Shown: positions 23,401 to 35,561 of the stretch, piece by piece
Layout of the letters: each line of letters opens with the position of its first letter
How positions within the stretch are numbered: position 1 is the first letter of the stretch
DNA from: Blumeriella jaapii
Taxonomy: Eukaryota > Ascomycota > Leotiomycetes > Helotiales > Drepanopezizaceae
Reading direction: 5' to 3'
DNA length: 64,000 nucleotides
Assembly (NCBI GenBank): GCA_009599575.1
Contig: VWND01000075.1
Coordinates: 124,001-188,000, forward strand
Notes under the pieces: generated by a model
The model's input: only the letters and a program-made list of their open reading frames with translations
The model's database searches: none
What the model was told of the DNA's origin: nothing
Position numbers and translations under genes: made by a program

Positions 23401-24603
23401 GGGCGCCATCGGGGCTCGGCGCGGCATTGTGTGTATGTATGTACATCGTATACGACGGGCAGGACGTGGGTAGGGTATGTGTCGTGTGTGTGTACTTCGA
23501 AGTACAGTACACAGTATACTGTACACAGTCAAGTGTGTACTGTGTCTGTGTACGCCGCAGTGCTGTCCCCTACATCCTTTCCTCCCGAGACTTTCGCTCG
23601 CGTTTAGAGTTGCGATGGAGAAGGGGCACGTTGGAGGGGGGATGGGCGTGGCCGCCGCACGAACAGGCACATCCAGGTGTGACGGTCCGGACACATGGAA
23701 CGCTGCTGTCGGTCCCGTCGCCGCTGTACAGGACAATACTGTACAGATACAGTACACATCCTGTACCGTACAGTACACACACCATCGAGTGATGGGTGCG
23801 TGAATCGTAACCTCCGACATCCCAAGCCTTCCCCGCCAGCGCACATCCATACATCCATACATACACAGTAGTGCTGTTCTGTACATGGTACGAAGGGCTA
23901 ACTTCTCGCGTGAGTGACGGGCCAACCAGGCCAATCCAGGCAAATCCAACCCGGCCAGTCCATCCCGGCGAATCCCAACCCGGTCCACCTCCGCCAGCCC
24001 GCGAGGGCGGGACGGGACTGACGGGTCGTCTGCAGTGGAGGGACTCGAAAGAACACCACCAGCCACCCAACCACGCTCTCGGTGTGTTCATCTATCCATC
24101 TCTTGATTCATCTCCGTGTTCCTCTGTTGATCTCCGGTGCCTCTGTTGATCCAACCATCCATCATCATCCATCCATGATCCATCCATCATCCATCCCCCC
24201 ACCCAACGCCCACCCATTGGGATGACAATAGATAATATACCAATATATGTGTACAATCCTGTACAGTACATACCGTACATATCCTCATACTGTGTATTTC
24301 AGCCCCCTCCCTCTCTCCACAAACCCAAACCCTCTCGAAACGAAATGCCCCAAACGAAATGCCCCAAATCAGATGCCCCAAATCCCCATCCCACCCAACT
24401 CCACTGCCACGCCCTGCCGTCTAACTTTTTCCCTCGCCTCACTCACTCACTCACCAGCTAGCCAGTCTATCACCAGCTAGCCACTCTCACCAGTTAGCCA
24501 CTCTCACCAACTAGCCATTTTCACCAGCTAGCCACTCACTCACCAGCTACCCATCTCCAACTCCAACTCCATCCAGTCCACACACAAAACGCGTCACGAA
24601 AAA

Positions 24604-24622
24604 GCCCCCCCCCCCCCCCCCT
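24604..24622 (+). repeat. Poly-C run
   Basis: A run of roughly 19 C residues following GAAAAAG. Confidence 0.8.
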
Positions 24623-25711
24623 CCCCCCATCAAGCGCATGAAAACGCCCCGAGAACCCACACCCACACCCACACCCACACCCCAACTCAAACCCAAACCC
24701 AAACCTCACGCCTGCGATCCCCACGCGTCGGGACGCGTCGCGTTTGCCTTTCCTCTCGGCCTTTTTTTCCTTCCCCTGCCTGCACTCCCAGCAGCGCACC
24801 GCAGCGCACACACCGTCCTACTGTACGTAACGTAGGTAGGTAGGTAGGTAACGTAATGTAACGTACATACTGTACTGTGTACAACAGGTAAGTAAGTAAG
24901 TAAGTGAGTAAGTAAATAATTAATTAAGTAAATAATACTACACAGTATCTACACTATGTAAACAACACCGTACATATATACATATATACCTACATACCTA
25001 TACATACATACATACATACATACATACGTACAGCACACTACACTACATGCCTTCCCATCCACAGTCCACAGTCCACCCACCGGCTAGCTACCTTTATACA
25101 GTATACAGTATACATACATACACACACTACATACTGCAATATTCCCTGCCCCCCCAACAGAGAGAGGGAAGGATAAGCCAAGCTCGGCCCCAGTGCAAGC
25201 AAGATCTCCCCAGATGAAAAACAGATCGCGCTGTCATCTCCGCTGCAATGCATTCTCACGAGATTTGATTAAAATAAAACACAGTAAAATAGAAATGTTT
25301 GATTTTCATCTCGCATACACGAAAGCGTTTTTCTGATTTTCGTACAGTGCGGTGCTTTGCGGATGATGTTGTTGTTGTTGTTGTGCTGTATGTACAGCGG
25401 GCGTGTACATATCCAGTACACGTTTAGTATAGTAGAAGCTTCCCTCTCCGAAAAAGAGCTTGTTACCTGATTGGGCTAAGTTGGGCTTGCTTTTCTGCTC
25501 TGCTTGGGTGAGCAATTCAATTCATTTCAATTCGATTGGATTCAATTCATGTTATATTAGGTACTGTACTGTACTGTACATATAATACATAGCCATCGAT
25601 GGAGTACTGTATGAATTCAATTCAATTCACATAATATTTACTGCACTGTACTGTACCGTACCGTACGTATGTACAAATATATGGAATGCTGTATGTACGC
25701 ACACACATATT

Positions 25712-25716
<5 letters not shown>

Positions 25717-25747
<31 letters not shown>
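25717..25747 (+). repeat. (AC)n dinucleotide microsatellite
   Basis: About 15 AC units followed by a short AT run. Confidence 0.9.
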
Positions 25748-25753
<6 letters not shown>

Positions 25754-26172
25754 ATCCCACGCTAAGCTAAGCTAACCCAAACTAAGCTAGCCCAAACTAA
25801 GCTAACCCAAAACAGTGCTATGCTGGGCTGGGCGCTATCTCACTTTCCTTTCCCTTCCTTTCCTTTCCTTTCCCCTCCTTTCTTTTTCTCTCCTTTTTTT
25901 TCTCAATAGTGCAGGTAGCGTTCCGGAGCACAGTACAGTACATAGTACAGTACAGTACAGTCCATCATTCTGTTACTGTAACCGGATAAGTAAGTAAGTA
26001 AATAAAAAAATAATTGAACAAACGAATGCATGCATGCATGACGCGATGGCCAGCCATGCCGTCGGTGCGCGCGATGAGGTATGTACCTACCTAAGTATGT
26101 GGGTATGTACACACGGTACAGTTCTGTGTAATAAGTAAGTAGCTCGAGCGGCTGGCTGGTGGGCCTGTCTTG

Positions 26173-26218
26173 GTGTACTGTACTGTACTGTACTGTACTG
26201 TACTGTATTGTATTGTAG
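26173..26218. repeat. (TGTAC)n pentanucleotide tandem repeat
   Basis: Six or more consecutive TGTAC units decaying into TGTAT. The unit contains the self-complementary tetramer GTAC, so the array can form many small hairpins. Confidence 0.9.
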
Positions 26219-26538
26219 ATGTGAATGTGAACGAAGGTGTGATAGATTGCCTGCCTGCGTGCGTGCTTGGCTTGGCATACTGTATAGGTAGTATAATACA
26301 ATGCAATACAATACAACACAGTATAGTACAGTACATACACACATACATACAGTACAATGCAATGCAATACAATACAACACAGTTCAGGACAGGAGGTGTG
26401 ATTAATTGATGCATAACACGCTCCGTCGAATTTGTTAGTCTTTCGGGATTAATCTGTTTGCGTTTCGGCGCATGGGGGAGGGAGGGGTTGGTGTCGGTCT
26501 GGTGTCGGTCTGGTGTTGGCTTTTCGCTGTGCAGTGTG

Positions 26539-26558
26539 TACCTTACCTAGGTAAGGTA
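26539..26558. repeat. Perfect 20-bp palindrome
   Basis: TACCTTACCTAGGTAAGGTA equals its own reverse complement. It is the clearest of many related palindromes in this region. Confidence 0.9.
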
Positions 26559-27661
26559 GGTAGGTATGTACAGTGGATATTTTGTTTGTATTGTAAATTT
26601 TGTATGTACTGTATTATACTGTGTACTGTGCGGGAGGAGAATCACTCGTATCCCATGTCCCATGTCCCATGTCATAAGTCCCATGGTATGTGTGTGTGTA
26701 CAGTACCTGGATCATGCTGTATAGAGGCGAGAGGCTGTTTTAAGAGTGTCGATGGTTTTTTTTCTTTTTCTCTCTTTCTTTCTTTATTTATTTATTTACA
26801 GTATCTCTTTCTGTCTCTCTCTCTCTCTCTTCTCCTATGATAATGATAATAATGAAAATATTATTTAACGTCTAAGAGGCGCACAAAACCCCCTCAAGCC
26901 TCCCGTAGGGCAATGGAGACGTGCTAAGCTGAAGATTTTTACATACAAGAGACCCTCGAGAAAGCCGTTACATAAAAGAAATGTCTGGCTAACAAGCCCG
27001 CTAATTGAGCCCTTCTCCTACAGACGGCATGGTTCTCCATGGTGTTCGTGAAATGGCCTTCAATAGCTTCAAAGATGACAAGGTTCTCTTCTACTATACA
27101 ATACACACAAGACAACACAAGACAACACAAAACGCCATCTCCTATCTCCCATCTCCCTCCCCTTCCCATCCCATCCCACCTAGCTCTCCAAGCCCCAAAC
27201 CCCAAACAAACCAAACCCCCCCGGGTCGAACTCAACCCAACTCCCTCCAATGCCTCTTCCCTTCCCAACCCCAACCGAGACCCGCGATAACCTCCGACCT
27301 CCGACCACGCGACGCGACGCGACGCATGTAGAGTTTCCGTACCTACATACACACCACATACATACCACATACATACACACCACATACACACCACACACAC
27401 AAACCAACGACGTCCGATCCCCCCCAAGTCCGTCCAGGGGTGAAGATCCGAGCCCCATGCGCCGCGACGCGCCGTGACACGCTGCGACGCGACGCGACGT
27501 AGTGACGCGACGTGACGTGACTCAGTGGGTGGGTGGGTAGGTGCTCGTCCGCTCGAATCCGCTGGCACGGGCTCGTGCGCGCAGTGGACCAGGTCCAGCT
27601 AGGAAGTAGTTTGTACCTTACTTACTTACTTGCTTAGGTACTTACTTAGTGTACAGTACAT

Positions 27662-27693
<32 letters not shown>
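27662..27693 (+). repeat. (TATGGG)n hexanucleotide repeat
   Basis: About five tandem units. It is not the TTAGGG telomere repeat. Confidence 0.85.
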
Positions 27694-27837
27694 GTAGAAA
27701 AGGTATGATGTTGGGTTGTTATATAAATATACATTTATACATACATACGTACATACAGCACAGCACAGTGCGGGCACAGCATCTCCAAACCTAGATTGCG
27801 TCGGTGAAGATTCCATCCATCTCTTGGAGCCGTCGGT

Positions 27838-27874
27838 TCACTCACTCACTCACTCACTCACTCGCTCGCTCGCT
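27838..27874 (+). repeat. (ACTC)n/(GCTC)n repeat
   Basis: Tandem CACT units that switch to CGCT units at the right end. Confidence 0.85.
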
Positions 27875-28228
27875 GTCCGTGGCATGGCATCGGTAAAGTG
27901 TCATTCTGAGATTTCGCTTTCGGGGCGTGCTTGCAACTTGATAGGGGAGTGGCAGATCTCTCTCTCTTTTGCTCGTTCTTTCTCAAATGAAAAAGGCGGG
28001 GGATATCTGTTCGGTGTCATGGAGCGGGGAGTGAGTGAGTGGATCGGTAAGCAAGACGTCGAGGGCGAAGGCTTGTGTGGAGGATGGTGGCCTGGGGTTT
28101 TCTGAGCTGGTTTGGTGGTGGGTTTCTGTTTGTTTGGGGTTTTGACTTACTGTACTTGGTTGCTCTGTTGTTTAGTTTGCTCTTTTGTTTAGTTGCTTAT
28201 TTTTTTAGTTGTTCGCTTACTCGCTTAT

Positions 28229-28338
28229 CACTTACTCACTTACTCACTTACTCACTTACTCACTTACTCACTTACTCACTTACTCACTTACTCACTTACT
28301 CACTTACTCACTTACTCACTTACTCACTTACTCACTTA
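28229..28338 (+). repeat. (ACTCACTT)n octanucleotide minisatellite
   Basis: About 13 tandem copies of an 8-bp unit over 110 bp, followed by related but imperfect CACTC-rich units to about 28425. Confidence 0.92.
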
Positions 28339-29644
28339 AGGTACTCACTTACTCAGATATTTATTCATAGACTCACTCATTCACCACTCCCTCACTCACC
28401 ACTCCCTCACTCACCAGTCCCTCACAACCCTTAACACACAATACCTCCCTCAGTCCCCATCTCCCCCCCCCCCAGACGCGTACGACTCGCACGCCTCCCA
28501 CCCAACCCAAGATACCCTCCCTCCTGCCGCCCAAACCCGCCCAACGTTTCACCTCTCTCGCCCAACACGCCCACGCGCCAATCCCCCACCGACGATCCCG
28601 AGATATCCAGCCCAAGTCTCTCTTCACGCGTCGCGTCGCGACGCGTGACTTCAGACTTCCGTACCTACCTCGTACAGTAGGTATGTAGATACGCACAGCC
28701 GGAGCCGACGCCTTGACTCGACCCACGCTCGCTCTTCTTGAAACACGCATGTACAGTCAGTCCCGTGCCGTACACGCACCTCACCACGGTGTAAGTAAGA
28801 TCTTCACTAGGTATGTACTATACATAGGTACAGTACTGTGCTGTACTGCACTGTACCTGCTGTGCTGTGCAGTGCTGTGCTGCGCTATAAGTAAGGTACC
28901 TCACCCACTCCAGCGTTTCAGCTCGCGATCCAAACACACACACACGCACGCACGCACGCACGCACACCAACAACCCAGCGGGAAAACGCGCGCGACACGT
29001 GTGCCACGCGACGTGTGCGTGTGCGTGTGTGTGAGGATTTCTGCTCAAACTACACTCCCCCGTTCACCCTATTCCGTGTCCATTCACATGCAATCGAAAA
29101 ATCAAGCCAGAAAATAATCGACTCGAGAAATTGAGAAAGGCCGGAAATGGAAATCACAGCTTTTGGTTGTGAAGCCTTGGTGTATGGCACTGACTGTTTG
29201 TATGTGCTGTATATACAGTACAGTACCACCCAGCTGACTAGGCATACATCACGTTTACTAGGTAAGTAAGTAGGTAAATACTGTACATGCTGTGCTGCAC
29301 ATACTTCTGTACAGCAATACATCCCAAAGTACTGTTCTGCACTGTACTGTATTTATATACCTAGAAATAAACAACAGTACAACACAACACAACACAACAT
29401 CATGCTTTCTAAAAAATTCTCTCCCCCCCCACCCCTCCCCCCATCCCTCAGCAGCCAAAACAGACAAACGGAGATCCGATCCAACAGCCCCAGAACCCTA
29501 CTGCACCAGGTGTACTGTAGTAAATGAGTGATATTCCCGTGTAGCACCGCGCCGCTTACGAAAGGAAACAAACATGCGAGCGTGTTGCCGTTCGCTGCCT
29601 TTCCGCTTCGCTTTCTACTACTGTACCTACATATCTATGTACAG

Positions 29645-29826
29645 TATGTACCTTTGTATGTAGGTATGTATGAATGTATGTATGTATGGATGTATGGATG
29701 TATGGATGTATGGATGTATGGATGTATGTATGTATGTATGTATGTATGTATGTATGTATGGATGTATGTATGTATGTATGTATCTATGTATGTATCTATG
29801 TATGTATCTATGGATGTATCTATGTA
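29645..29826 (+). repeat. (GTAT)n/(GGAT)n/(CTAT)n tetranucleotide array
   Basis: About 180 bp of tandem tetramers with ordered variant blocks: GTAT with interspersed GGAT, then pure GTAT, then GTATGTATCTAT. The pattern suggests segmental slippage and duplication of variants. Confidence 0.92.
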
Positions 29827-30099
29827 CCTTTGCATATACACACATATATATACATATATCACCTGATCCTCGCTCGCCCACGCATCACGCACGATACGGC
29901 CTTTTCCAAATGCGGAAATTTTTTTTTGTATATCCTGTATATATGCACATACACATATATACATATACATAAAGAAATCCATACATTCACAAAAGGCTCT
30001 CCCCTCTCAGCGACGCTAACCTCTCGCACGTGGCTATTTCTCCATGCTGTTTCAAACGACCGCACCGAAGCCCTGGCACCATGCGAGTCGAGCGGTTGG

Positions 30100-30371
30100 G
30101 ATGAAGTGGATGAAGTAGGTGGATGAGGTGGATGAGGTGGATGAGGTGGATGAGGTGGATGAAGTGGGTGAAGTGGGTGAAGTGGGTGAAGTGGGTGTGA
30201 AGTGGGTGAAGTGGGTGAAGTGGGTGAAGTGGGTGAAGTGGGTGAAGTGGGTGAAGTGGGTGAAGTGGGTGAAGTGGGTGAAGTGGGTGAAGTGGGTGAA
30301 GTGGGTGAAGTGGATGAGGGTGGATGAGGTGGATGAAGTGGGAGAAGTGGGAGAAGTGGATGAAGTGGATG
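30100..30371 (+). repeat. 9-bp minisatellite (GTGGGTGAA / GTGGATGAG)
   Basis: About 30 tandem 9-bp units over 270 bp, with the GTGGATGAG type flanking a homogeneous GTGGGTGAA core. The period is a multiple of three, so all frames stay open and read tandem peptides (VKW, HPL), but no gene context supports coding. Confidence 0.92.
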
Positions 30372-31241
30372 GTACTGGAGGAGGCAGTCTTCGTGTGGTT
30401 CAAGCGTGGGAAAAGTGGGTGAGTGTGGAATAGCTGCTGATCGAGCGAGCCATCATGGTGCAGTTCGGCCGAGTGGTACAGTACAGTACTGTCAAGCTGG
30501 CTAGCTAGTTAGCCATCAACCTGCTCGTCCGTGATACTACTGTACTGTACTGCACTGTATCGTACTGTATTGTAGGTAGACGGGAAGGTTGTATGTATAT
30601 ACAGATACGGTACCTACCTACCTACCTACCAACCAGCCTGTCTACGCGTACAAGCAAGCGACCCGAGGACTCGAGCACACTTATACCCACCGCCAAAGCA
30701 GCCTCTGAAAACCGACATCCCACCATCCCACCATCTTCTCTTCCTCCTCTCGTCCCAGTTCAGCATTCGCAAGCGGCAGACGTGGACAGGAACATGCACA
30801 GATGAGATAGATACAGCGAGCGCGGTTTCCTCGTCCGCTTCCTCTCGTCCTTGACCCGGCCGTCCACCGTTACCCTCGTAGACACCCACTACCCACCCAC
30901 CCGCTCACCTGCTTGCCTCCGGTACTCGAGGTGCGTGAGATTGCCCGATCGAACGCCCCCATCCCCTCAACCGGGCGGGATCCGTGAATGTAGACATATG
31001 TCCCTACAGGATGTGGGTAAACACCACTCGCTCGCTTAGCTCGCTTACGCCCTACGCCTCTTTCTCTCGAACTGACGAAGGAGACAAAGCCAAGCCAAGG
31101 CACACCCCAATGCCACCGGACAGCTAGCCAGGCGACGAACGATGTTTATGCTATCCGTCCCCAGACGGAAACCACCAAGCGTGACACACGACGAAAGCAA
31201 GTTCGTGGGCGGCATGACTCCATTCCTCGGTCCCCTTTCCC

Positions 31242-32499
31242 TCATCCTCCCACCCTCTGCGATTCCCTCCCGCCGTTCGACGGACCCCGGTTGATGATAG
31301 CTCCGATCCCCATATCCATACTCGGCAGCCTCCCCTGCTGCTCCAAAAATCTCACTCCATGATCTGGACCTGCGCCTCCCCCCCCTCCTCCTCCTCCTCC
31401 TCCCCCGCCACCAGCGGTACCACCACCAGCCACGCCCCCGCCCATAGTCACATACGCACCCATTCGGCTGCTGCTCCCCTGGGAGGGCGGGGCGTAGTGT
31501 CCCGGGCCTGGGCCGGCGGCCTGGTACCCGTCCGTGGAGCGGTCCGAGTCGAGCTCGAGCTCGAGGTCGTCTGCGTAGCCGCTGTCGTCGGTGTGCGGGT
31601 CGAAGGGGTTCTGGCTGGGGTGCGGAGTTGGCGCGTAGGGCTGGTTCGGGGTTGGGTTGGGAGGGTGAGAGGGGTCGTGGGGGGAGATCAAGCGCTCGCG
31701 GCGAGCGCAGGATCGGGCGGCTGTTTGGAGGTTTTTGAGGCCTTGAGACATGCACTGTTTGCGAGGTTAGGGGATCGTCTTCGAACCGCAATCGCGGCAA
31801 ACTTGGAGCGTGTGGATGAGAGGAAGGACTAGAGGTGGCCAAGGGTGTGTAAGGCAAGGTAAGGTGAGGTGAGGGAAGGAAAGGGGGACACACCTTCTGC
31901 TCGACCACGCTCCACTTCTCGCCCGTCTGCGCCGCCAGCGCGGACCAGATCTCCCTCCGCATACCCATATAACACTTGGCGAGGTTCTCGAGCTTCAGGC
32001 CGTCCCAGTCGTCGGCGCTCCGGCGCTCCATCAGCCGCTCGTGGCGCTTGCGGCACGCGTTAGGCGTCTTGGACGGGAAATACGCCATTTGGATGGGCGC
32101 CCAGTTCATGCCTTGCGCGCGCGCGGCCATGAGCGTCTGGTCGTCGGTCGGGGTCCAGGCACCGCTCGAGGCCCGGATGGGCGCCGGGGGCATGGGGGTG
32201 TACTGCTGTGCGAGGGGGTGCTGTACGGGACCGCCATTAGAGAGGTAGGTCGAGGGATTCGGGTGCGGTGGGTAGCTTTGGCTTTGGCCCTGGCCGTGGT
32301 TTTGGCTTGGGTCTTGCTGCGACATGGTACTGCTGGTGTTATATATTGGCCCAGAGCCGGTGCTGTAGTACCCGCTAGAGATTGTGTTGCGATTGGAGAG
32401 GAGCGTGTATTGTGATGTTGGGTGGGTGGATGAAATCGGGTTCATGCGGTAGTAGCCTTGACTTCTGACCGAGCGGTGGCCTTTGGGCATCTCTGACAC
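31242..32499 (-). CDS. Myb/SANT-like DNA-binding domain protein
   Basis: Exons complement(31894..32499) and complement(31242..31754); about 372 aa. The 139-bp intron (GTGTGT donor, CTAACC branch, ACAG acceptor) joins VEQK to CMSQGLKNL. The centre (about residues 110-205) carries two Myb-like helical units. The first runs from GAWTPTDDQTLMAAR to KTPNACRKRHERLM. The second runs through WDGLKLENLAKCY, IWSALAAQTGEKW and VEQKCMSQG. The spaced tryptophans and the NACRKRHERL third helix are typical of fungal single-gene Myb-like proteins thought to be DNA-binding regulators. The flanks are low complexity: Ser/Gln/Pro-rich N terminus, and an acidic patch plus a glycine run near the C terminus. The start is uncertain; ATGs at 32499 and 32490 are both in frame. 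Confidence 0.85.
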
Positions 32500-34174
32500 A
32501 AGGGGGTAATGGAAGTGGAGATGTGAGAGCGATCGAACTGCTGTCGTGACGAGAGGATGGAACAGAAAGAGACGCAGCCCGGATTAGGAATTATCATGCC
32601 TCGCCAGGAGGACCGCGTGCCGACAAACGAACGGAGAGGAGACGAGTATATGAAACGACGAGGATAAGAAACATTCGCATCGAGGGGTATCGCCGAGGGT
32701 GTATGAAATGGAAGACAAAACAAACGAATTGGAAAGGTCTCTGGAGAGGAAGCAAGAATATCGGAAGGCGGGTCGAGGGGACTGGACGGCCGTCTCTTAT
32801 ACAACGCTGCTGCGAAACACGATGCAACAGGCCTGGCCGACCTGGATAGGGGGCCGGTGGCGGCAAAGAAAGAGGTAGGTCGAGAGCCTCAATGACGCCG
32901 GCGCAAACACGATCAACTCTCTGCACCTCATTCGGGGCCCCTGAAACGAAGGCTTTCTACTTCTGAAGGAACTATCAAGTGCTGCACCCACTGTGGCAGT
33001 CGAAGGGACAAAGACTGAAACCCGCCATGCCGAGCGAGTAGGCGCGCAAGGAGCGTCGGGTCTCGCACTAGGACCGCTGGCCGCATGGCCGGTCTCCATA
33101 TTGGCCGCGAGAAGACATGGAGTGAAGTTGAACGTCGGCGCGTACGTAGCTGGCTAGCGGGCGGTACAACAGACAGAAAGGGAGAAGCGCTTCGTGGTGG
33201 AGATGCATAGAGGTCGAAATAGATGTGGTCTGGGGCGGAAAGCGGCTGCTGGTGTAACCGGTCACAGAGCTTTTGACATCGTGAAATCCAGAATCGATTG
33301 TTATCATGTTTACTTCCCGGAGTCTTTGGCGAAGCTACCTTGGATCAGCAGTAGAAAGAACACCCGAAGACGGAGACTCGGGCCTGTGTCGACGAGACAA
33401 AGCTCACCGTAGGTTATCATGTCGCGTCGAGTCTGATGACAGACTCATATCCATGATTCTTCTGCATCGGCAATCGTCTTCTGAAACCCCCAGATCAGCT
33501 CCATTGGCGCGCGAGGGCAAAGGATGTGGTTCGGACAACACTCCAGCCGCCGTTTGGGCGCTGGCGCTTATCTTAGATTAGCTCCTCGCTTAGGACGTCG
33601 CTTATTGCTAAATTTGTTTTCACTCGCAAATCCGTCGCGAGCACGTGTTAGGCTACCGGCCTATTTTGTATTGAAACATGTATCAGATACTTAGCAATGC
33701 CGCACTCGCAGTTGCGTTTTAATACAGTCAAAACCAGAGGGCATCCTACGATACACTGGCTTCAATGCTGTATAATCTCACTGTACAACACCGTCCCGAC
33801 TGAAAAGGACGATTTCGCACCGCTTTTCTATTACTGTTGTGTATGACCTACGATCTGACCGACAAACGTCAAATGAAAATGTTCATGAGTGGGTTACCCC
33901 AATCTCTATCCATCTTGCGTCTAACGCAGAAAAGTAGCCAGCTAGCCTCGCCATATATACCTACCACATTGACGCCCAGCTTGAGCCCCATCAACTCAAC
34001 AGAGCCCCAGGAAAATGAAAATGAGTAAGAAACAAACAACGCAAACGTAGCTCACAGATGCCAAACTATTCGCTGAGAATACCTCACGTCCAGACCATCA
34101 TCACCGAGCCCGACCCTGGCCGAAAATCAGCACAGCCAAAACATAACGTCGTTGTCGACCACATCCACCCGAGG
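32500..34174. other. Intergenic region, no supported gene
   Basis: Promoter side of the Myb-like gene and 3' side of the nucleoside permease gene. Only short frames without recognisable products. Confidence 0.55.
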
Positions 34175-35561
34175 TCAAGGCATCACCTCCACCGCGCCCG
34201 GCGCTCTCCACACCGTCTCCGCGCCGAGCTGGCCCTTCCTCGTCACGCGCTTCGCGTACATCTCCATCCTCGACCTCACAGGCAGCTGCCTCTTCGCCGG
34301 CTGTCCCACTCCCGGATCGAACTCGCTCCCGGGGCCAAAATCCGGCACGCCGCCTAGGGTGCCGAGGATATCGCCAATGTAGTCTTCGGCTTGACGCCCT
34401 TCTCGAACGTCTTCCGCCAGCCGCTCAAGATGCCCTTGATGACGGGCGTGCCGGCGAGGTAGATGTTGGTGACGGCGGGGTCGAAGGCGCCCTGGGCGGA
34501 GTAGAACAGGTTCGTCTCGACGGCCTGGCCGGGGTACGGGCGGTCGAAGTTGGCCGCGGTGCGCATGATAATGATGCGGGCAAAGTCGACCGTCTTGTGC
34601 ACCGCGGCGCGGATCATGGCTTCCAGCGTGGCGTTGTCCTCTTGCGCCGTCATGCAGTAGACGGCGGAGCCGTTCGTGAAGAGGGAGGTGGCGTTCTCGA
34701 AAGCCTCGCCGAGGAGGGTGCCGGAGTAGTAGACGTCAGAGGTTGCGGTGTCGCACTTGATGATGCCGGGGGACTTGGTGGCGGCTGCGTAGAGCTTGGG
34801 GCTGGAGGGTGCCGGGATGGCAAAGTTCTTCCGGTAGGCAATGGCTTCGGCGCTGTCGTTGAGATTTGCTGTGCTCGCGAACTTGGCGGCGATGTCACGG
34901 AGGGCTTCGTTGAGTTCGAAGACTTCCGTTCCATAGATGCTTTGCGGGTACTGGTTTGGGGCGAAGGAGCCTTGGGGGATGTAACCGGTGCTGTAGTTGG
35001 ACGGGATCTCGCGAGCGTCGAACTCGTGCTGTAGAGCGACTTGAACGGCGTACTTGGAGAAGGCGACATCGCAAATAGTCCCGTACTTAGGGTTGATACC
35101 GGCGATGCCACCAATCAGGAAATAGGTCTTCTTGAGGTCGAAGAGCGGAGTGAGCATGAGGGCTGAGATGGTGGAGGCAGCGTTGATTTCCGACTCGCCC
35201 GTGGTGATCTGGCAGACCGAGCCATCTTTGAGGCAGTGAACGTCGGGGAACAGAGGAGACAGGCCCGGGATGGTAATATTTTTGGCCAGAAGGTTGCCAA
35301 TGGAGCCAGCTGTATTGGCGTTATCGTACCAGACCTCTGCTTCCGGCGAGAACTGTGACTGTGAGCCGTGACTCGCAGGTGGTATGAGTAGCCTACCATG
35401 GAGATGATGAATACTTTGGGAGTTGTCACGTCCACGTTTTTGTAGATGACAGTGACATCCCTCGAACCGACCATGTGCTCGCGTATTTCGACTTGCGCTG
35501 GAGCAGCGGATGCCAATGTAAAGACTCCCACGAGCCACCGGAGCAGATTGTCGATTCTCAT
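34175..35561 (-). CDS. Purine nucleoside permease (NUP family), frameshifted near C terminus
   Basis: Exons complement(35397..35561) and complement(34175..35352), with a 44-bp intron (GTAGGC...CACAG) joining FIISM to FSPEAEVWY. With one base added the product is 447 aa. The start at 35561 gives a signal-peptide-like N terminus ending ASAAPAQ, so the protein is likely secreted or membrane-delivered. Family landmarks are KVFIISM-FSPEAEVWYDN, ITTGESEINAA, YFLIGGIAGINPKYGT and RTAANFDRPYPGQ. NUP proteins support purine nucleoside uptake in yeasts and have a phosphorylase-like fold. At about 34389-34393 the frame breaks after GVK: as read it ends in a short foreign tail at 34354, while the -1 frame continues through DYIGDILGTLGG for about 70 residues to a stop at 34175. 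It is either a pseudogene or an assembly indel. Confidence 0.88.

Larger units (their letters stand above)
23400..31240. repeat. Gene-poor microsatellite and GTAC-palindrome-rich region
   Basis: About 7.8 kb without a credible gene. It is packed with simple repeats (GTAT, CTTA, GTAA, CACT, AC, CCACAC) and many short palindromes built from GTAC, such as TGTACAGTACA and AGTACTGT variants. All longer frames read tandem peptides (YVCM, HPLHPL, VLYCI) and are artefacts. Individual repeats are listed separately. Confidence 0.8.

Noticed and set aside
27662..27693. Telomere-like repeat.
   Set aside because: The unit is TATGGG, not TTAGGG, and the array is short and internal.
29627..29982. Frames rich in YVCM or YIHT repeats.
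   Set aside because: Direct translation of the GTAT tetranucleotide array.
30119..30433. Tandem-peptide frames on both strands.
   Set aside because: They are translations of a 9-bp minisatellite whose period keeps every frame open.
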